Assembly: GCA_028692875.1 (NCBI GenBank)
Contig: JAQUWL010000007.1
Span: forward strand, 1-64,000
Length of the DNA stretch: 64,000 nt
Direction: 5' to 3'
DNA from: Sulfurospirillaceae bacterium
GTDB lineage: Bacteria > Campylobacterota > Campylobacteria > Campylobacterales > Sulfurospirillaceae
The position numbers and the translations under genes are program-made. Of this stretch, positions 19,033 to 27,766 are shown one piece after another; positions within the stretch are counted from its first letter, which is position 1, and the number at the start of each line of letters is the position of its first letter. The notes under the pieces were generated by a model. It was not told where the DNA came from and did not search any database. It was given only the letters and a program-made list of their open reading frames with translations.

Positions 19033-19674
19033 ATGAACCCATCAAGCATAAACACGATTTTACTTTTTGTTTTATTGATTAATATGTTTATCTTAGGTAG
19101 CAATCGCATCATTACCGCCATCAAAGCCGTTGCCATACAAGGCGTTATTTTAGCATTTTTGGCTTTTTTCTTTAAGGAGACAACCGACAGTGATGCTTTT
19201 TTATTTATTATAATTATCGCAGTTAAAGGCTTTATCATTCCATATTTACTTATAAAAGTAACAAAAATGGCTGATATAAATCAAGAGATGACACCTCTTA
19301 TAGGCTATGTTCCCACTATGTTTATAGATGCTTTGTCTGTTTTTCTATCTTTTTTTGTTGCTAGCAAATTGCCCCTTTTACCAGCACATCAAGAGACGAT
19401 TATCGTGCCTGTGTTTTTTGCAACGCTAATGTCTGGAATGCTTCTTATCATCTCTAGGCAAAAGGCCATTACGCAAGTTGTTGGATACCTCATTATGGAA
19501 AATGGAGTTTTTATATTAAGCTCTATGCTAACAGGATCGGTAACTTTGTTGGCGGAGATAGGAGTTCTTTTAGATGTTTTGGCTGGCGTTTTTATTATGG
19601 GAATTATGCTTAACCATATTGCCACCACATTTGAAAAAGGCGATGCTGTAAAACTAACATCGCTAAGGGAGTAA
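19033..19674 (+). CDS. hyfE: Hyf/Ehr complex NuoK-like subunit (HyfE)
   Basis: This 213-residue membrane protein corresponds to HyfE, a NuoK-like subunit fused to extra helices. Six hydrophobic segments are visible, and the QVVGYLIMENGVFILSS block with its membrane Glu matches the NuoK-type helix involved in proton transfer. GVLLDVLAGVFIMGIML gives the second conserved acidic position. It starts six bases after hyfC and ends three bases before hyfF, within the operon. Confidence 0.88.
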   Translation: MNPSSINTILLFVLLINMFILGSNRIITAIKAVAIQGVILAFLAFFFKETTDSDAFLFIIIIAVKGFIIPYLLIKVTKMADINQEMTPLIGYVPTMFIDALSVFLSFFVASKLPLLPAHQETIIVPVFFATLMSGMLLIISRQKAITQVVGYLIMENGVFILSSMLTGSVTLLAEIGVLLDVLAGVFIMGIMLNHIATTFEKGDAVKLTSLRE

Positions 19675-19677
19675 AAA

Positions 19678-21087
19678 ATGACCGTTGCCTTTTTGTGTAC
19701 CGTATGTGTTGCAACTGTTTTGGGTGTTATCTTTATCACAAAAGAGAACAAAACACGTGCTTATGCTATTTTTGCACTTGCTCTTGGTCATCTTCTTTTA
19801 ACGCTTTGTCTTTTAAATTTAAATATCGTTCACATTGACGCATTAAGTAAATTTATTCTTATCATCATCAGCACTCTTTATCTTGGTATCACATTTCATG
19901 GCATCAGCTATTTTTCCATATGTCAGAGCCAAAACAATAACAAATATGTCGCACTTAGCTTGGTCATATTTCTTGTTTTTGCAACACTTATGATTGTTGC
20001 GGATGAGCTTATAAGTATGTGGATTTTTCTAGAAACTGCATCTTTAGCTTGTGCTCCTTTGATTTATTACAACAAAAATAAAGCGTCCATTGAAGCGACT
20101 TGGAAATACCTTTTTCTCTGCTCTATCGGGATTATTTTAGCTTTGGTCGGAATGCTTTTTATCTCATATTCTGCAATAATGGCTGGAGCTAGCGACACAT
20201 CTTTATCGTTTGAAAACATCTTAGCTAACGGCAAAAGTTTTAACTCAACATGGCTTAAGATATCGTTTGTTTTTATTTTTATAGGTTTTGCAACAAAAAC
20301 AGGACTCTTTCCTTTGCACTCGTGGAAAGCTGACGCCTACGGAGAAGAACCGGGAATTTTTGGAGCTTTGATGGCAGGAGGCATGACCTCTCTTTCTTGG
20401 CTTGCTTTGATAAGATTGATGCAGATTATGAATGCCTCGAAAGAGTCAGCTCTAATGCAAAATGTTCTTGTTTTTTTTGGCGTTGCTTCAATGCTGTTTG
20501 CAAGTATCGGTATGCTAAACCAATCTGACATAAAAAGGGTTTTGGCATATTCGAGCATTGAGCATATGGGCATTATTTCACTCGGATTTGGAGTTGGTGG
20601 CGTTGGAATTTTCGGAGCACTTTTTCATATTTTTAACAATGCACTTCTCAAAGGTGCTATCTTTATAGCTGTTGGAAATATAAAAAGAGCTTTTGGCGAA
20701 AAAACACTCTATTTTGTAAGCGGGGCTATTGGCAAAATACCAATTAGTGGAACTATTTTATTTATAACCTTTTTGGCAATCGTGGGAACGCCCCCTTTTG
20801 GCTCATTTTTTAGCATTTTTTCTATCTTAAAGGGAACGCTAAACTACTCAAATGGGCTTCTGTTTTTTATGATAATGGGTCTTATTTTTGCATTTATTGG
20901 CATCAGCAAAACAATCTTAAGTGCGACCAGAGGAAAGCCTAAAGATATACAAACTGGCTACAAAGACACATTAGGCATGTATCTTGTGCCACTTGTTCTT
21001 CTTTTGATAACGCTTTTTGTGGGAATAAATATGCCAAATATTATGCAAAATCTTCTAAATGAAGCCTCTTTGCTGATAAAAGGATAA
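19678..21087 (+). CDS. hyfF: Hyf/Ehr complex antiporter-like subunit (HyfF)
   Basis: A second NuoN/ND4-like antiporter subunit of 469 residues with about 14 hydrophobic segments. The helix-5 Glu lies in SMWIFLETASLACAPLIY, KTGLFPLHSWKADAYGEEPG is the family's helix 7-8 loop, and DIKRVLAYSSIEHMGIIS is the conserved lysine-bearing block. Together with HyfB this gives two potential pumping modules; no HyfD homologue is present. It lies three bases upstream of the large-subunit gene. Confidence 0.9.
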   Translation: MTVAFLCTVCVATVLGVIFITKENKTRAYAIFALALGHLLLTLCLLNLNIVHIDALSKFILIIISTLYLGITFHGISYFSICQSQNNNKYVALSLVIFLVFATLMIVADELISMWIFLETASLACAPLIYYNKNKASIEATWKYLFLCSIGIILALVGMLFISYSAIMAGASDTSLSFENILANGKSFNSTWLKISFVFIFIGFATKTGLFPLHSWKADAYGEEPGIFGALMAGGMTSLSWLALIRLMQIMNASKESALMQNVLVFFGVASMLFASIGMLNQSDIKRVLAYSSIEHMGIISLGFGVGGVGIFGALFHIFNNALLKGAIFIAVGNIKRAFGEKTLYFVSGAIGKIPISGTILFITFLAIVGTPPFGSFFSIFSILKGTLNYSNGLLFFMIMGLIFAFIGISKTILSATRGKPKDIQTGYKDTLGMYLVPLVLLLITLFVGINMPNIMQNLLNEASLLIKG

Positions 21088-21089
21088 GC

Positions 21090-22601
21090 ATGAGCAACGC
21101 AAAAATCCTTACCTCAAATCCATGCTGGACGACACTAGAAGATGTTTTAGCACTTAGTGAGTCAGATTTTTGGCAAGGTATTGTAGAAAATATAACATAC
21201 AACGATTTTAGGGTTTTATCACTTTTTTGCACGCCAAATGAGACAAAATTTGATATTTTTTGCATTTTAGGCAATGACAACACCTCCCTTTTTAAAATAT
21301 TTAGACACACGCTATCTTCTAAAAAATTTCAATCCCATACCGAGACTATACCGCAAATCCACCTTTTTGAGCGTGAAATAGCCGAGCAATTTGGCATCAC
21401 TCTTGATGGTGCCCAGTGGATAAAACCTGTAAGATTTGAGCAAGATTTTTCCTTACATGTAAAGAAAAGTAGTTGTGGCGATATGGAATATTTTCAAATT
21501 GATGGAGATGATATTCACGAAGTCGGTGTAGGGCCTGTTCATGCGGGTATCATAGAACCAGGGCACTTTCGTTTTCAATGCTATGGCGAAAATGTAGCAA
21601 ATCTTGAGATATCTTTGGGGTATCAACATAGAGGCATCGAAAGAGCGATGATAGGAGCTCCTTACAAACAAAGCCTTGCTCAGATGGAAGCAGTTGCTGG
21701 CGATACAACCATAGGTCATTCGTTGGCACACATACAACTACTTGAAAATATGTCAAACATCAAAGCCTCCCAAAAAGCAGAAACTATAAGGGCTTTACTG
21801 CTTGAACTTGAGCGTATCGCAAATCATGTGGGCGACATAGGTGCACTTGCCGGAGATGTTGGATTTATAACAACAGCATCATACTGCGGAAAGCTAAGAG
21901 GCGACTACCTCAATTTGAGTGCTAAAATAACAGGCAGTAGATTTGGTAGAGGAGGTATCTCTTTTGGCGGAGTTGGATACGATGTTGATTTTACTCTTGC
22001 CTCGGAAATTACACATGAGATGGAAAAGCTAAAACCAAAAACTTTAGGTGCTATAAATCTTTTTTTCCGCACTCCATCCGTACTTGAGAGAATTGAAAAT
22101 AGAGGGAAATTGGCTTACGAAGATATCATCAACTATGGACTAACTGGCATGGTTGCAAAATCTTGTTCAATACAAAGAGACGCTAGAAAAAACTATCCCT
22201 TTGGGTACTACAACAACATCTCTTTTGATATAGCAACAGAGTCATCTTCTGATATTTTTGCAAGAGCGATGTTGCGAAAAGATGAGATAATAGCCTCATT
22301 TGAGCTTGCAAATACTATGCTTATAAAAATACGAGAGATGCCAAATGAAAAATACCACACCGCACAAAAACCAAAACTTCCACCAAATTCATTAGGTGTA
22401 TCTATAATAGAGGGTTGGCGTGGCGAAATAGTACATGTAGCAATTACCGACAAAAACTCCAAATTTTCACGCTATAAGATAGTTGACCCCTCTTTTAAAA
22501 ATTGGACTGCTCTCTCTTTGGCAATGAAAAATGAACAAATATCGGACTTTCCAATTTGCAATAAAAGCTTTAACCTTTCATATTGCGGTTTTGACCTCTA
22601 A
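21090..22601 (+). CDS. hyfG: Hyf/Ehr large subunit (HyfG-like), NiFe ligands missing
   Basis: The N-terminal ~125 residues are the NuoC-like 30-kDa domain (IHLFEREIAEQFGI), and the rest is the NuoD/hydrogenase large-subunit domain with VGPVHAGIIEPGHFRF, LGYQHRGIE and LLLELERIANHVGDIGALAGD. In true group 4 hydrogenases the L1 motif reads like RxCGxC; here the same place is EAVAGDTTIGHS with no cysteine. The C-terminal DPCxxC is replaced by SFNLSYCG. The Ni-Fe site therefore cannot form. This is the pattern of energy-converting hydrogenase-related (Ehr) complexes. It ends eleven bases before the small-subunit gene. Confidence 0.88.
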   Translation: MSNAKILTSNPCWTTLEDVLALSESDFWQGIVENITYNDFRVLSLFCTPNETKFDIFCILGNDNTSLFKIFRHTLSSKKFQSHTETIPQIHLFEREIAEQFGITLDGAQWIKPVRFEQDFSLHVKKSSCGDMEYFQIDGDDIHEVGVGPVHAGIIEPGHFRFQCYGENVANLEISLGYQHRGIERAMIGAPYKQSLAQMEAVAGDTTIGHSLAHIQLLENMSNIKASQKAETIRALLLELERIANHVGDIGALAGDVGFITTASYCGKLRGDYLNLSAKITGSRFGRGGISFGGVGYDVDFTLASEITHEMEKLKPKTLGAINLFFRTPSVLERIENRGKLAYEDIINYGLTGMVAKSCSIQRDARKNYPFGYYNNISFDIATESSSDIFARAMLRKDEIIASFELANTMLIKIREMPNEKYHTAQKPKLPPNSLGVSIIEGWRGEIVHVAITDKNSKFSRYKIVDPSFKNWTALSLAMKNEQISDFPICNKSFNLSYCGFDL

Positions 22602-22611
22602 GGATAATGAG

Positions 22612-23364
22612 ATGTTTTTAATATTAAAAGAGCGTTTTAGACAAGGCTATAACACTAGTGATTTTCCACTTAAAGAGCCGATACTATCGGATCGTTTTGC
22701 GGGACTTCCAAAGATAATGGGTACATGCAAAGATGGTTGCGATATATGTTTAGAGCTTTGCCCGACAGATGCTATTAAAAAAAGTGGGGATGCTATCGAC
22801 ATTGACTTGGGGAGGTGTATTTTTTGTGACTTATGTGCAAAAGAGTGCCCTGAGCATATCATAAAATTTACCTCGCAGTACAGACTCTCAAGCAACAATC
22901 GCAATGCTCTTTTTATCTCAAAAGAGGTTGAAAATATTGGTTTTAAACTCAACAAAAAGATACAAAAAATATTTGGAAGGTCTTTGCATTTGCGTCAAGT
23001 CTCGGCTGGTGGATGCAACGCTTGCGAGGCTGACTTAAATGTTTTGGGAACCCCAACGTATGATCTAAATCGTTTTGGCATAAATTTTACTGCATCACCT
23101 AGACATGCCGATGGCATCATAGTTACAGGGCCAGTATCTCTAAATATGAAAGATGCTCTTCTTGAAACATACAATGCACTGTCTGAGCCGAAAATCGTTA
23201 TCGCATCAGGAACATGTGCCATATCTGGCGGAATTTTTAAAAACAACGATGAGGTTTGTTGCGGTCTTGAAGATATATTGCCAGTAGATCTGTATATCTG
23301 CGGATGTCCGCCTCATCCATATACGGCTTTGCATGCTATGCTTCAGCTGATGGGGAGAATCTGA
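22612..23364 (+). CDS. hyfI: Hyf/Ehr ferredoxin-small subunit fusion (HyfH-HyfI type)
   Basis: The 250-residue protein from ATG 22612 (ribosome site AAGGA) joins a ferredoxin-like part to a NuoB-like small subunit. The N-terminal part has two 4Fe-4S motifs, CKDGCDICLELCPTD and CIFCDLCAKECPEH. The C-terminal part has GGCNACEADLN, GTCAISGG and ICGCPPHPY, so all four cysteines of the proximal cluster are kept. A longer frame from 22531 would run back into hyfG. The cluster wire is intact although the large-subunit active site is not. Its 3' end overlaps the opposing TIGR02757 gene by 22 bases. Confidence 0.88.
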   Translation: MFLILKERFRQGYNTSDFPLKEPILSDRFAGLPKIMGTCKDGCDICLELCPTDAIKKSGDAIDIDLGRCIFCDLCAKECPEHIIKFTSQYRLSSNNRNALFISKEVENIGFKLNKKIQKIFGRSLHLRQVSAGGCNACEADLNVLGTPTYDLNRFGINFTASPRHADGIIVTGPVSLNMKDALLETYNALSEPKIVIASGTCAISGGIFKNNDEVCCGLEDILPVDLYICGCPPHPYTALHAMLQLMGRI

Positions 23365-24107
23365 CGCTCTTGTCCTAGTCTATAAAGTGCAAAATCGTAT
23401 TTTATCGGGTCGTTTTTGTCCATACTTCTCAGCGACTCAGTAAGTTCCAAAACCGCCCTAAAATCATACGCTTTTCGCTTTATAAGTCCTAGTTTTTTTC
23501 CCAATGCAAAAGTATGAGTATCAAGTGGCATCAGCAAATCTTTTGTCTGAACATTTCTCCACAAACCCAAATCTATCTCATCTTTTCTTACCATCCAGCG
23601 AAAAAACATATGCCACCTTTTATAGGTCGAAGTTGGCTTATGTGAGGCTATTTTGCCTATTAGAAAATCATATCCAACAGAGCGATAAGGGTTTAAATCG
23701 TACAAAAAAGATTGCAATCTCCTAAGTCCGTCCATCACGTCGCCACTTTTTTGATATCCTTCGCAAAAGATAGACTCTAGCCTTACATGTAAGGATTTTG
23801 CCTTCTTACATGTAAGAAAAATCTCTTGAATATCACGACTATTTTGAAATCTATAATAGTGATTTTGCAAATCTTGTCTGATAGTCTCCTCTGTTTTATC
23901 CAAAAGTGAAAAGTCTAACGAGCTTAAAAATTTGACTATCTGAGATGCCTGACCGTACGCAAAAAGTGCGCAAATCATTGAGATATATTCGTCTTTGTAT
24001 AAAGATGCTACCAAAAGAGGGTCTGGCTTTTGAAGTGTTATCTCGTCTTTATCGTTGCGTTTTTGAGCCTCTTTTTCCAGAAGAAGATAAAGCTCTTTAT
24101 GCCTCAT
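23343..24107 (-). CDS. TIGR02757 / DUF2400 family protein
   Basis: This 254-residue soluble protein matches by pattern the conserved family TIGR02757: HKELYLLLEKEAQKRN, DPLLVASLYKDEYISMICALFAYGQ, YKRWHMFFRWMVRKDEIDLGLW and LLMPLDTHTFALGKKLGL. The last two blocks resemble a DNA-glycosylase-type helix-hairpin-helix fold, but function is unknown. It is the last gene of the leftward flagellar cluster and overlaps the ABC permease gene by eleven bases. Confidence 0.82.
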   Translation of the reverse strand: MRHKELYLLLEKEAQKRNDKDEITLQKPDPLLVASLYKDEYISMICALFAYGQASQIVKFLSSLDFSLLDKTEETIRQDLQNHYYRFQNSRDIQEIFLTCKKAKSLHVRLESIFCEGYQKSGDVMDGLRRLQSFLYDLNPYRSVGYDFLIGKIASHKPTSTYKRWHMFFRWMVRKDEIDLGLWRNVQTKDLLMPLDTHTFALGKKLGLIKRKAYDFRAVLELTESLRSMDKNDPIKYDFALYRLGQERQILPIS

Positions 24108-24909
24108 TCAAAATCTCTTTTTCATTTACTCTAGCTTGCAGATAATCAGATATATTGATAAGAGAAAAAGTGATAGAAAAAATAAGAAGTCCAGGGAAAA
24201 AACTTACCCACCATGCGATATCTATAACCTCTTTTCCTTCGCTTAATATCGTACCCCAGCTAACTTGAGGAGGCGTTATACCAATACCCAAAAAGCTAAG
24301 TCCACTTTCAGCCAAAATAGCTCCACTAACTCCAAATGTAAAACTAATCAAAAAAATAGGTGCCAACAGTGGCGCAAAATACTTAAAAACTATCTTGCTG
24401 CTTTTAACGCCAGATATGGTTAATATTTTTATAAATGGAGCATTTGAGATAGCAAAACTCTCGCTTCTTATCATTCGAGCCGTTCCCATCCATCCCGTGA
24501 TGGAGATAACAATCACAAGCACCCAAACGGAAGCATTAACATAACTAATGAGAGCCAAAAGAAGAAAAAAAGTAGGAAATGTTAGAAACAAATCAATTAA
24601 AACTATAATAAGTCTATCGGCATTGCCCTTGAAAAATCCCGCACTAATACCAACAATCAATCCGATAAGACTTCCGATAATAGCACTCAAAACGCCTATA
24701 ACAAGCGAAACTTGACCACCAACAGCAAGCCTTGCAAAAAGGTCACGCCCAAGCCTATCGGTTCCCAAAAAGTGTTCAAAAGATGGAGAAAGAAGTATTT
24801 GACCAGGATTTATATCATAAGCTGAAACACTGTACATGTAAGGAGTTAAAAACGAAAATAAAAAGACAAAAACCAAAATAAATAAGCTTACATAAGGCAG
24901 TCTTTTCAC
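24097..24909 (-). CDS. ABC transporter permease, DppC/OppC type
   Basis: A 270-residue inner-membrane permease of the peptide/nickel ABC transporter group. It begins with a helix (YVSLFILVFVFLFSFLTP), then the periplasmic domain with HFLGTDRLGRDLFARLAVGGQVSL, which is the DppC signature, and the cytoplasmic EAA-type loop ESFAISNAPFIKILTISG. Six helices are visible. No partner permease, ATPase or binding protein is adjacent, so those must be encoded elsewhere. It starts directly after the flgK stop, an unusual place for such a gene. Confidence 0.88.
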   Translation of the reverse strand: MKRLPYVSLFILVFVFLFSFLTPYMYSVSAYDINPGQILLSPSFEHFLGTDRLGRDLFARLAVGGQVSLVIGVLSAIIGSLIGLIVGISAGFFKGNADRLIIVLIDLFLTFPTFFLLLALISYVNASVWVLVIVISITGWMGTARMIRSESFAISNAPFIKILTISGVKSSKIVFKYFAPLLAPIFLISFTFGVSGAILAESGLSFLGIGITPPQVSWGTILSEGKEVIDIAWWVSFFPGLLIFSITFSLINISDYLQARVNEKEILNEA

Positions 24910-26754
24910 TTACGCTTTAATCCCCAAAAGTGTATCTAGCATTTGATCAAGTGTTGTAATCACCTTAGCGTTTGCTCCGTAAGAGGCTTGATATTTGATA
25001 AGGTTTGTTAACTCCTCATCAGTACTGACACCGCTTATTGACAAAAACTCGGTATTTACGGTGTTAAAAAGAGCACTGCTTGTCTCATAACTTCGTGCAC
25101 TATTTTCTCCATCGGTTGCAATAGATGTTGTTAATGCCCTATAAAATCCGCTCATGGTTTCTGTTATGACCCTATTTGAGCTATCAACAAAATCAAATCT
25201 ATCATACTGCATTTGAACCATAGAGTTTGCCACGTCGTTATTGCCATCAACTGGAGCTTTAAATCCTGTAATGATAGTAGGGTCGTTTTTTATATCACTT
25301 TTGACAGATATGTTCTTTGCACTATCGCCAGAGAAAAACTCACTCATGCCAGTTGCTCCAGCAAAGTTTGTATCGTTGCTTTCGATAGAAATCCTGTATC
25401 CCAATGATGGGTTAATTGGCTCGAAGTTTAGTTGATTTGCAGAGTATGTTGCGCCAAAATAGTCATTTAGATCATTAAGGGTGTTGTTGTCTACATTATC
25501 ATCTGTGTTTGAATTAAATTGTGTTAAAAGACTGTCTGAGTAGGTATCGTTTCGCATTGTTGTAGAAATGCCGATAGTAATAGTTTTTCTAGCAATCTCA
25601 TTTCCAGCATTATCATAAACAACCACATCAAAGTCGCCAGCCTTAAGATTTAAGTCCGTGTCCAAAAGAACTTCATTGTCTGCAACATTATTTAAAACGC
25701 TTGATTGCATTCTCGTTTGGGCACTCTGCGCATAAATATTGTTAGTTTCTTGAATAAATGTTTTTGCAAATACATCCAAATCATCTACATAGCCCTGCAA
25801 AACACCATCTGCTGGGTAGCCATCGTTGATATCTTTATCAATATCACGACCTCTCAAATCCAAAATAGCACCGACTTTTCCGCCTAAAATTTTGCCAGTA
25901 ATATCAATTCTACTTCTATCTTGACTTTCAGAGTATATTGAATAATAATTTGTCTCATTTCCAGTGTTATCAATAACCAAAGGATGAAAAGTTGCACCGT
26001 CAACAAAAGAGTTGCCAGCGATATTTAGATAATAATCTTTTCCTTGATCTGTCAAGTTCGCATCTATATTGTTTTGGCTAATAATATTGCCCTTAAAAAC
26101 AGAAAAATCCAACAATTCCGCCAAAGTAAGCTCAAGCTTATCTCTTTGGTCTCTCAAGTCATTTGCACGATTTGGCTCTATCGTCTCAACTCTTGCTATA
26201 TCTTTATTTAGATTTGCGATTCGACTTCCTATACTGTTTACCTCTGTCATGTTTGCTAAAAGCTGATCGTTCATAGAGTCTTGAAGTGCTCTAACATTGC
26301 CTCTAGTCTCTTTAAGATTTTCAGAAAATGTTATAGCGCTTTGAACCAAGGCAATTTTTTGTGCCGAGTCATTTGTGTTGGAGGCAAAACTACCCCACGA
26401 AGAGTAATAACTCTCAAGATTTGAGGCTATACCCACACCAGCCAAATCAGGAAAATACTTAGCCGTCTCCTCAAGTGTTTTTTTACTAAAGGTGTCATAC
26501 GAAAGTGCGTTGGAGCTATCTTTTAGTCTAGAGTATACAAACTCATCATGAACTCTAACAATAGTTGTTACAGAAACACCAGAGCCAATATCTCCAGGGG
26601 TTGAGTGAAATGGTATGCTAGCTTCCATCGAGATTCTTTGTCTCGTATAATAATCATTATTTGCATTAGCGATATTGTGGCTAGTTACAGCGATGGCTGT
26701 TTCAGAAGCTTTTAGTCCAGAATAGCCAGTACCTAGTGTGCTAAACAAGCTCAT
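24910..26754 (-). CDS. flgK: Flagellar hook-associated protein 1
   Basis: FlgK joins the hook to the filament. The N-terminal rod/hook motif SLFSTLGTGYSGLKASETAIAVTSHNIANANN and the C-terminal LTNLIKYQASYGANAKVITTLDQMLDTLLGIK form the D0 helices. The middle (about residues 200-540) is variable and lacks cysteines, as expected. The 614-residue length is normal for the phylum. It follows the FlgN-like chaperone gene by one base and is transcribed with flgI, flgJ-like and flgM. Confidence 0.95.
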   Translation of the reverse strand: MSLFSTLGTGYSGLKASETAIAVTSHNIANANNDYYTRQRISMEASIPFHSTPGDIGSGVSVTTIVRVHDEFVYSRLKDSSNALSYDTFSKKTLEETAKYFPDLAGVGIASNLESYYSSWGSFASNTNDSAQKIALVQSAITFSENLKETRGNVRALQDSMNDQLLANMTEVNSIGSRIANLNKDIARVETIEPNRANDLRDQRDKLELTLAELLDFSVFKGNIISQNNIDANLTDQGKDYYLNIAGNSFVDGATFHPLVIDNTGNETNYYSIYSESQDRSRIDITGKILGGKVGAILDLRGRDIDKDINDGYPADGVLQGYVDDLDVFAKTFIQETNNIYAQSAQTRMQSSVLNNVADNEVLLDTDLNLKAGDFDVVVYDNAGNEIARKTITIGISTTMRNDTYSDSLLTQFNSNTDDNVDNNTLNDLNDYFGATYSANQLNFEPINPSLGYRISIESNDTNFAGATGMSEFFSGDSAKNISVKSDIKNDPTIITGFKAPVDGNNDVANSMVQMQYDRFDFVDSSNRVITETMSGFYRALTTSIATDGENSARSYETSSALFNTVNTEFLSISGVSTDEELTNLIKYQASYGANAKVITTLDQMLDTLLGIKA

Positions 26755-26755
26755 T

Positions 26756-27187
26756 TTACGCCCTTATTTTAAACAAAGATGCTGGTTTATGGATAGATTT
26801 TTTGTACCCTTCCATATCTCGTGGAAAAACCTTATCCAAAAGCGAATTGTAAAATTCGCCAACAGTAACCACAAACCGTGCATACTCTTTATTTATGCTT
26901 TTTAATTGTGATAATTTTTCTTTCATTTCAGACAGAAGATACTTCTCGTCCGAAGATAGAACCTCTTCAAGCTCTTTTCCATCACTATCCCTAACGAGCT
27001 TTAAAAGCTCATTGTCTAGAAGTGATTTTTTGCTCTCAAAAGCACGTATAAGATCGCTTTTTATCTTGGTGCGTTGAAAAATATCCACATGTTTTGCAAT
27101 CTTTATATCTCCGATATCTTGCCTAGTAAGTTCTATCAAATCTTGTATATTTTCGATAGATGTCTTTAAGTAATGTGATAACATCAT
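26756..27187 (-). CDS. flgN: FlgN-like flagellar export chaperone
   Basis: This 143-residue, almost all-helical protein has heptad patterning from about residue 5 to 120 (LKTSIENIQDLIELTRQDI and onward). FlgN chaperones hold FlgK and FlgL before export; these proteins are poorly conserved in sequence. The assignment rests on helical character, size and a place between flgM and flgK, which is the usual order. A ribosome site is near ATG 27187. Confidence 0.65.
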   Translation of the reverse strand: MMLSHYLKTSIENIQDLIELTRQDIGDIKIAKHVDIFQRTKIKSDLIRAFESKKSLLDNELLKLVRDSDGKELEEVLSSDEKYLLSEMKEKLSQLKSINKEYARFVVTVGEFYNSLLDKVFPRDMEGYKKSIHKPASLFKIRA

Positions 27188-27212
27188 AATCCCTTTTTTT
27201 AAATCAAAAGGG

Positions 27213-27413
27213 CTAGATTAACGCCTCCGCAATGGCATTAGCGGTTTTGATAGTATCAACCACATATTGACCACTCTCAATCTGCTTTTTAAGGGCGGAA
27301 ACCCTATCCAACTCTTTCGTATCTTCTGTTTTAATAGTCTCTTTCTTCTCTTCAGATTTAGAAACTGTTTGCTGCACCAACTGTGGCGAGCCACTACTTA
27401 TATTTGAAACCAT
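27213..27413 (-). CDS. flgM: Anti-sigma-28 factor FlgM
   Basis: FlgM holds sigma-28 (FliA) inactive until the hook is complete. The 66-residue protein has a low-complexity, disordered N-terminal half (Ser/Gln/Lys/Glu-rich) and a helical C-terminal half with RVSALKKQIESGQYVVDTIKTANAIAEALI, the family's sigma-binding signature. It is shorter than the ~95-residue enterobacterial FlgM, as is usual in Campylobacterota. A sigma-28-like promoter lies directly upstream. Confidence 0.85.
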   Translation of the reverse strand: MVSNISSGSPQLVQQTVSKSEEKKETIKTEDTKELDRVSALKKQIESGQYVVDTIKTANAIAEALI

Positions 27414-27452
27414 TTTGACGCTTCCTTTTATAGAAATTGTATTCTAAAAGCT

Positions 27453-27479
27453 ATATCGTCAAAAAAATAAAACTCTTAA
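27453..27479 (-). promoter_or_regulatory. Sigma-28-type promoter of flgM
   Basis: On the minus strand TTAA (27479-27476) is followed after exactly 15 bases by GACGATAT (27460-27453). This matches the Campylobacterota FliA consensus TAAA-N15-GCCGATAA at most positions. The start of flgM lies about 40 bases downstream. It would let FlgM be expressed with late flagellar genes in addition to read-through from flgI. Confidence 0.5.
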
Positions 27480-27766
27480 CCTTTTTGTTTTAAAAATTCA
27501 AACAACAATTCACTAAGTCCAAACTGCCCACTCAAAGAGTCGCTCATTGTATCGTTATACATGGAACGATATATCTTATCTCCAGCATCTTGCGGAAAAA
27601 GTTTACTATCGTTTTTCATCGCAATATCTAAAACCTGTTTAACAAAAAATGCTTCAAATTTGTCTGTTTGCTCTTTTAGTAAAATATCGTTTTTATCTTC
27701 AAGATTCAAGTTAGAATAATTGCCATATGAGGCGTTCATAATCGCCGTTGAATTATCTACCATCAT
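27476..27766 (-). CDS. flgJ: Rod-binding protein (FlgJ N-terminal domain type)
   Basis: This 96-residue protein carries the rod-binding domain of FlgJ without a muramidase domain: [17 protein letters not shown] followed by [30 protein letters not shown]. In Campylobacterota a stand-alone rod-binding protein is the normal form, the cell-wall hydrolase being separate. The start overlaps the flgI stop by one base, and the operon order is flgI-flgJ-flgM-flgN-flgK. Confidence 0.85.
   Translation of the reverse strand: MMVDNSTAIMNASYGNYSNLNLEDKNDILLKEQTDKFEAFFVKQVLDIAMKNDSKLFPQDAGDKIYRSMYNDTMSDSLSGQFGLSELLFEFLKQKG

Noticed and set aside
16140-23364. Functional hydrogen-evolving hydrogenase 4
   Set aside because: The large subunit lacks the cysteine pairs for nickel-iron, and no maturation or formate dehydrogenase genes are near.
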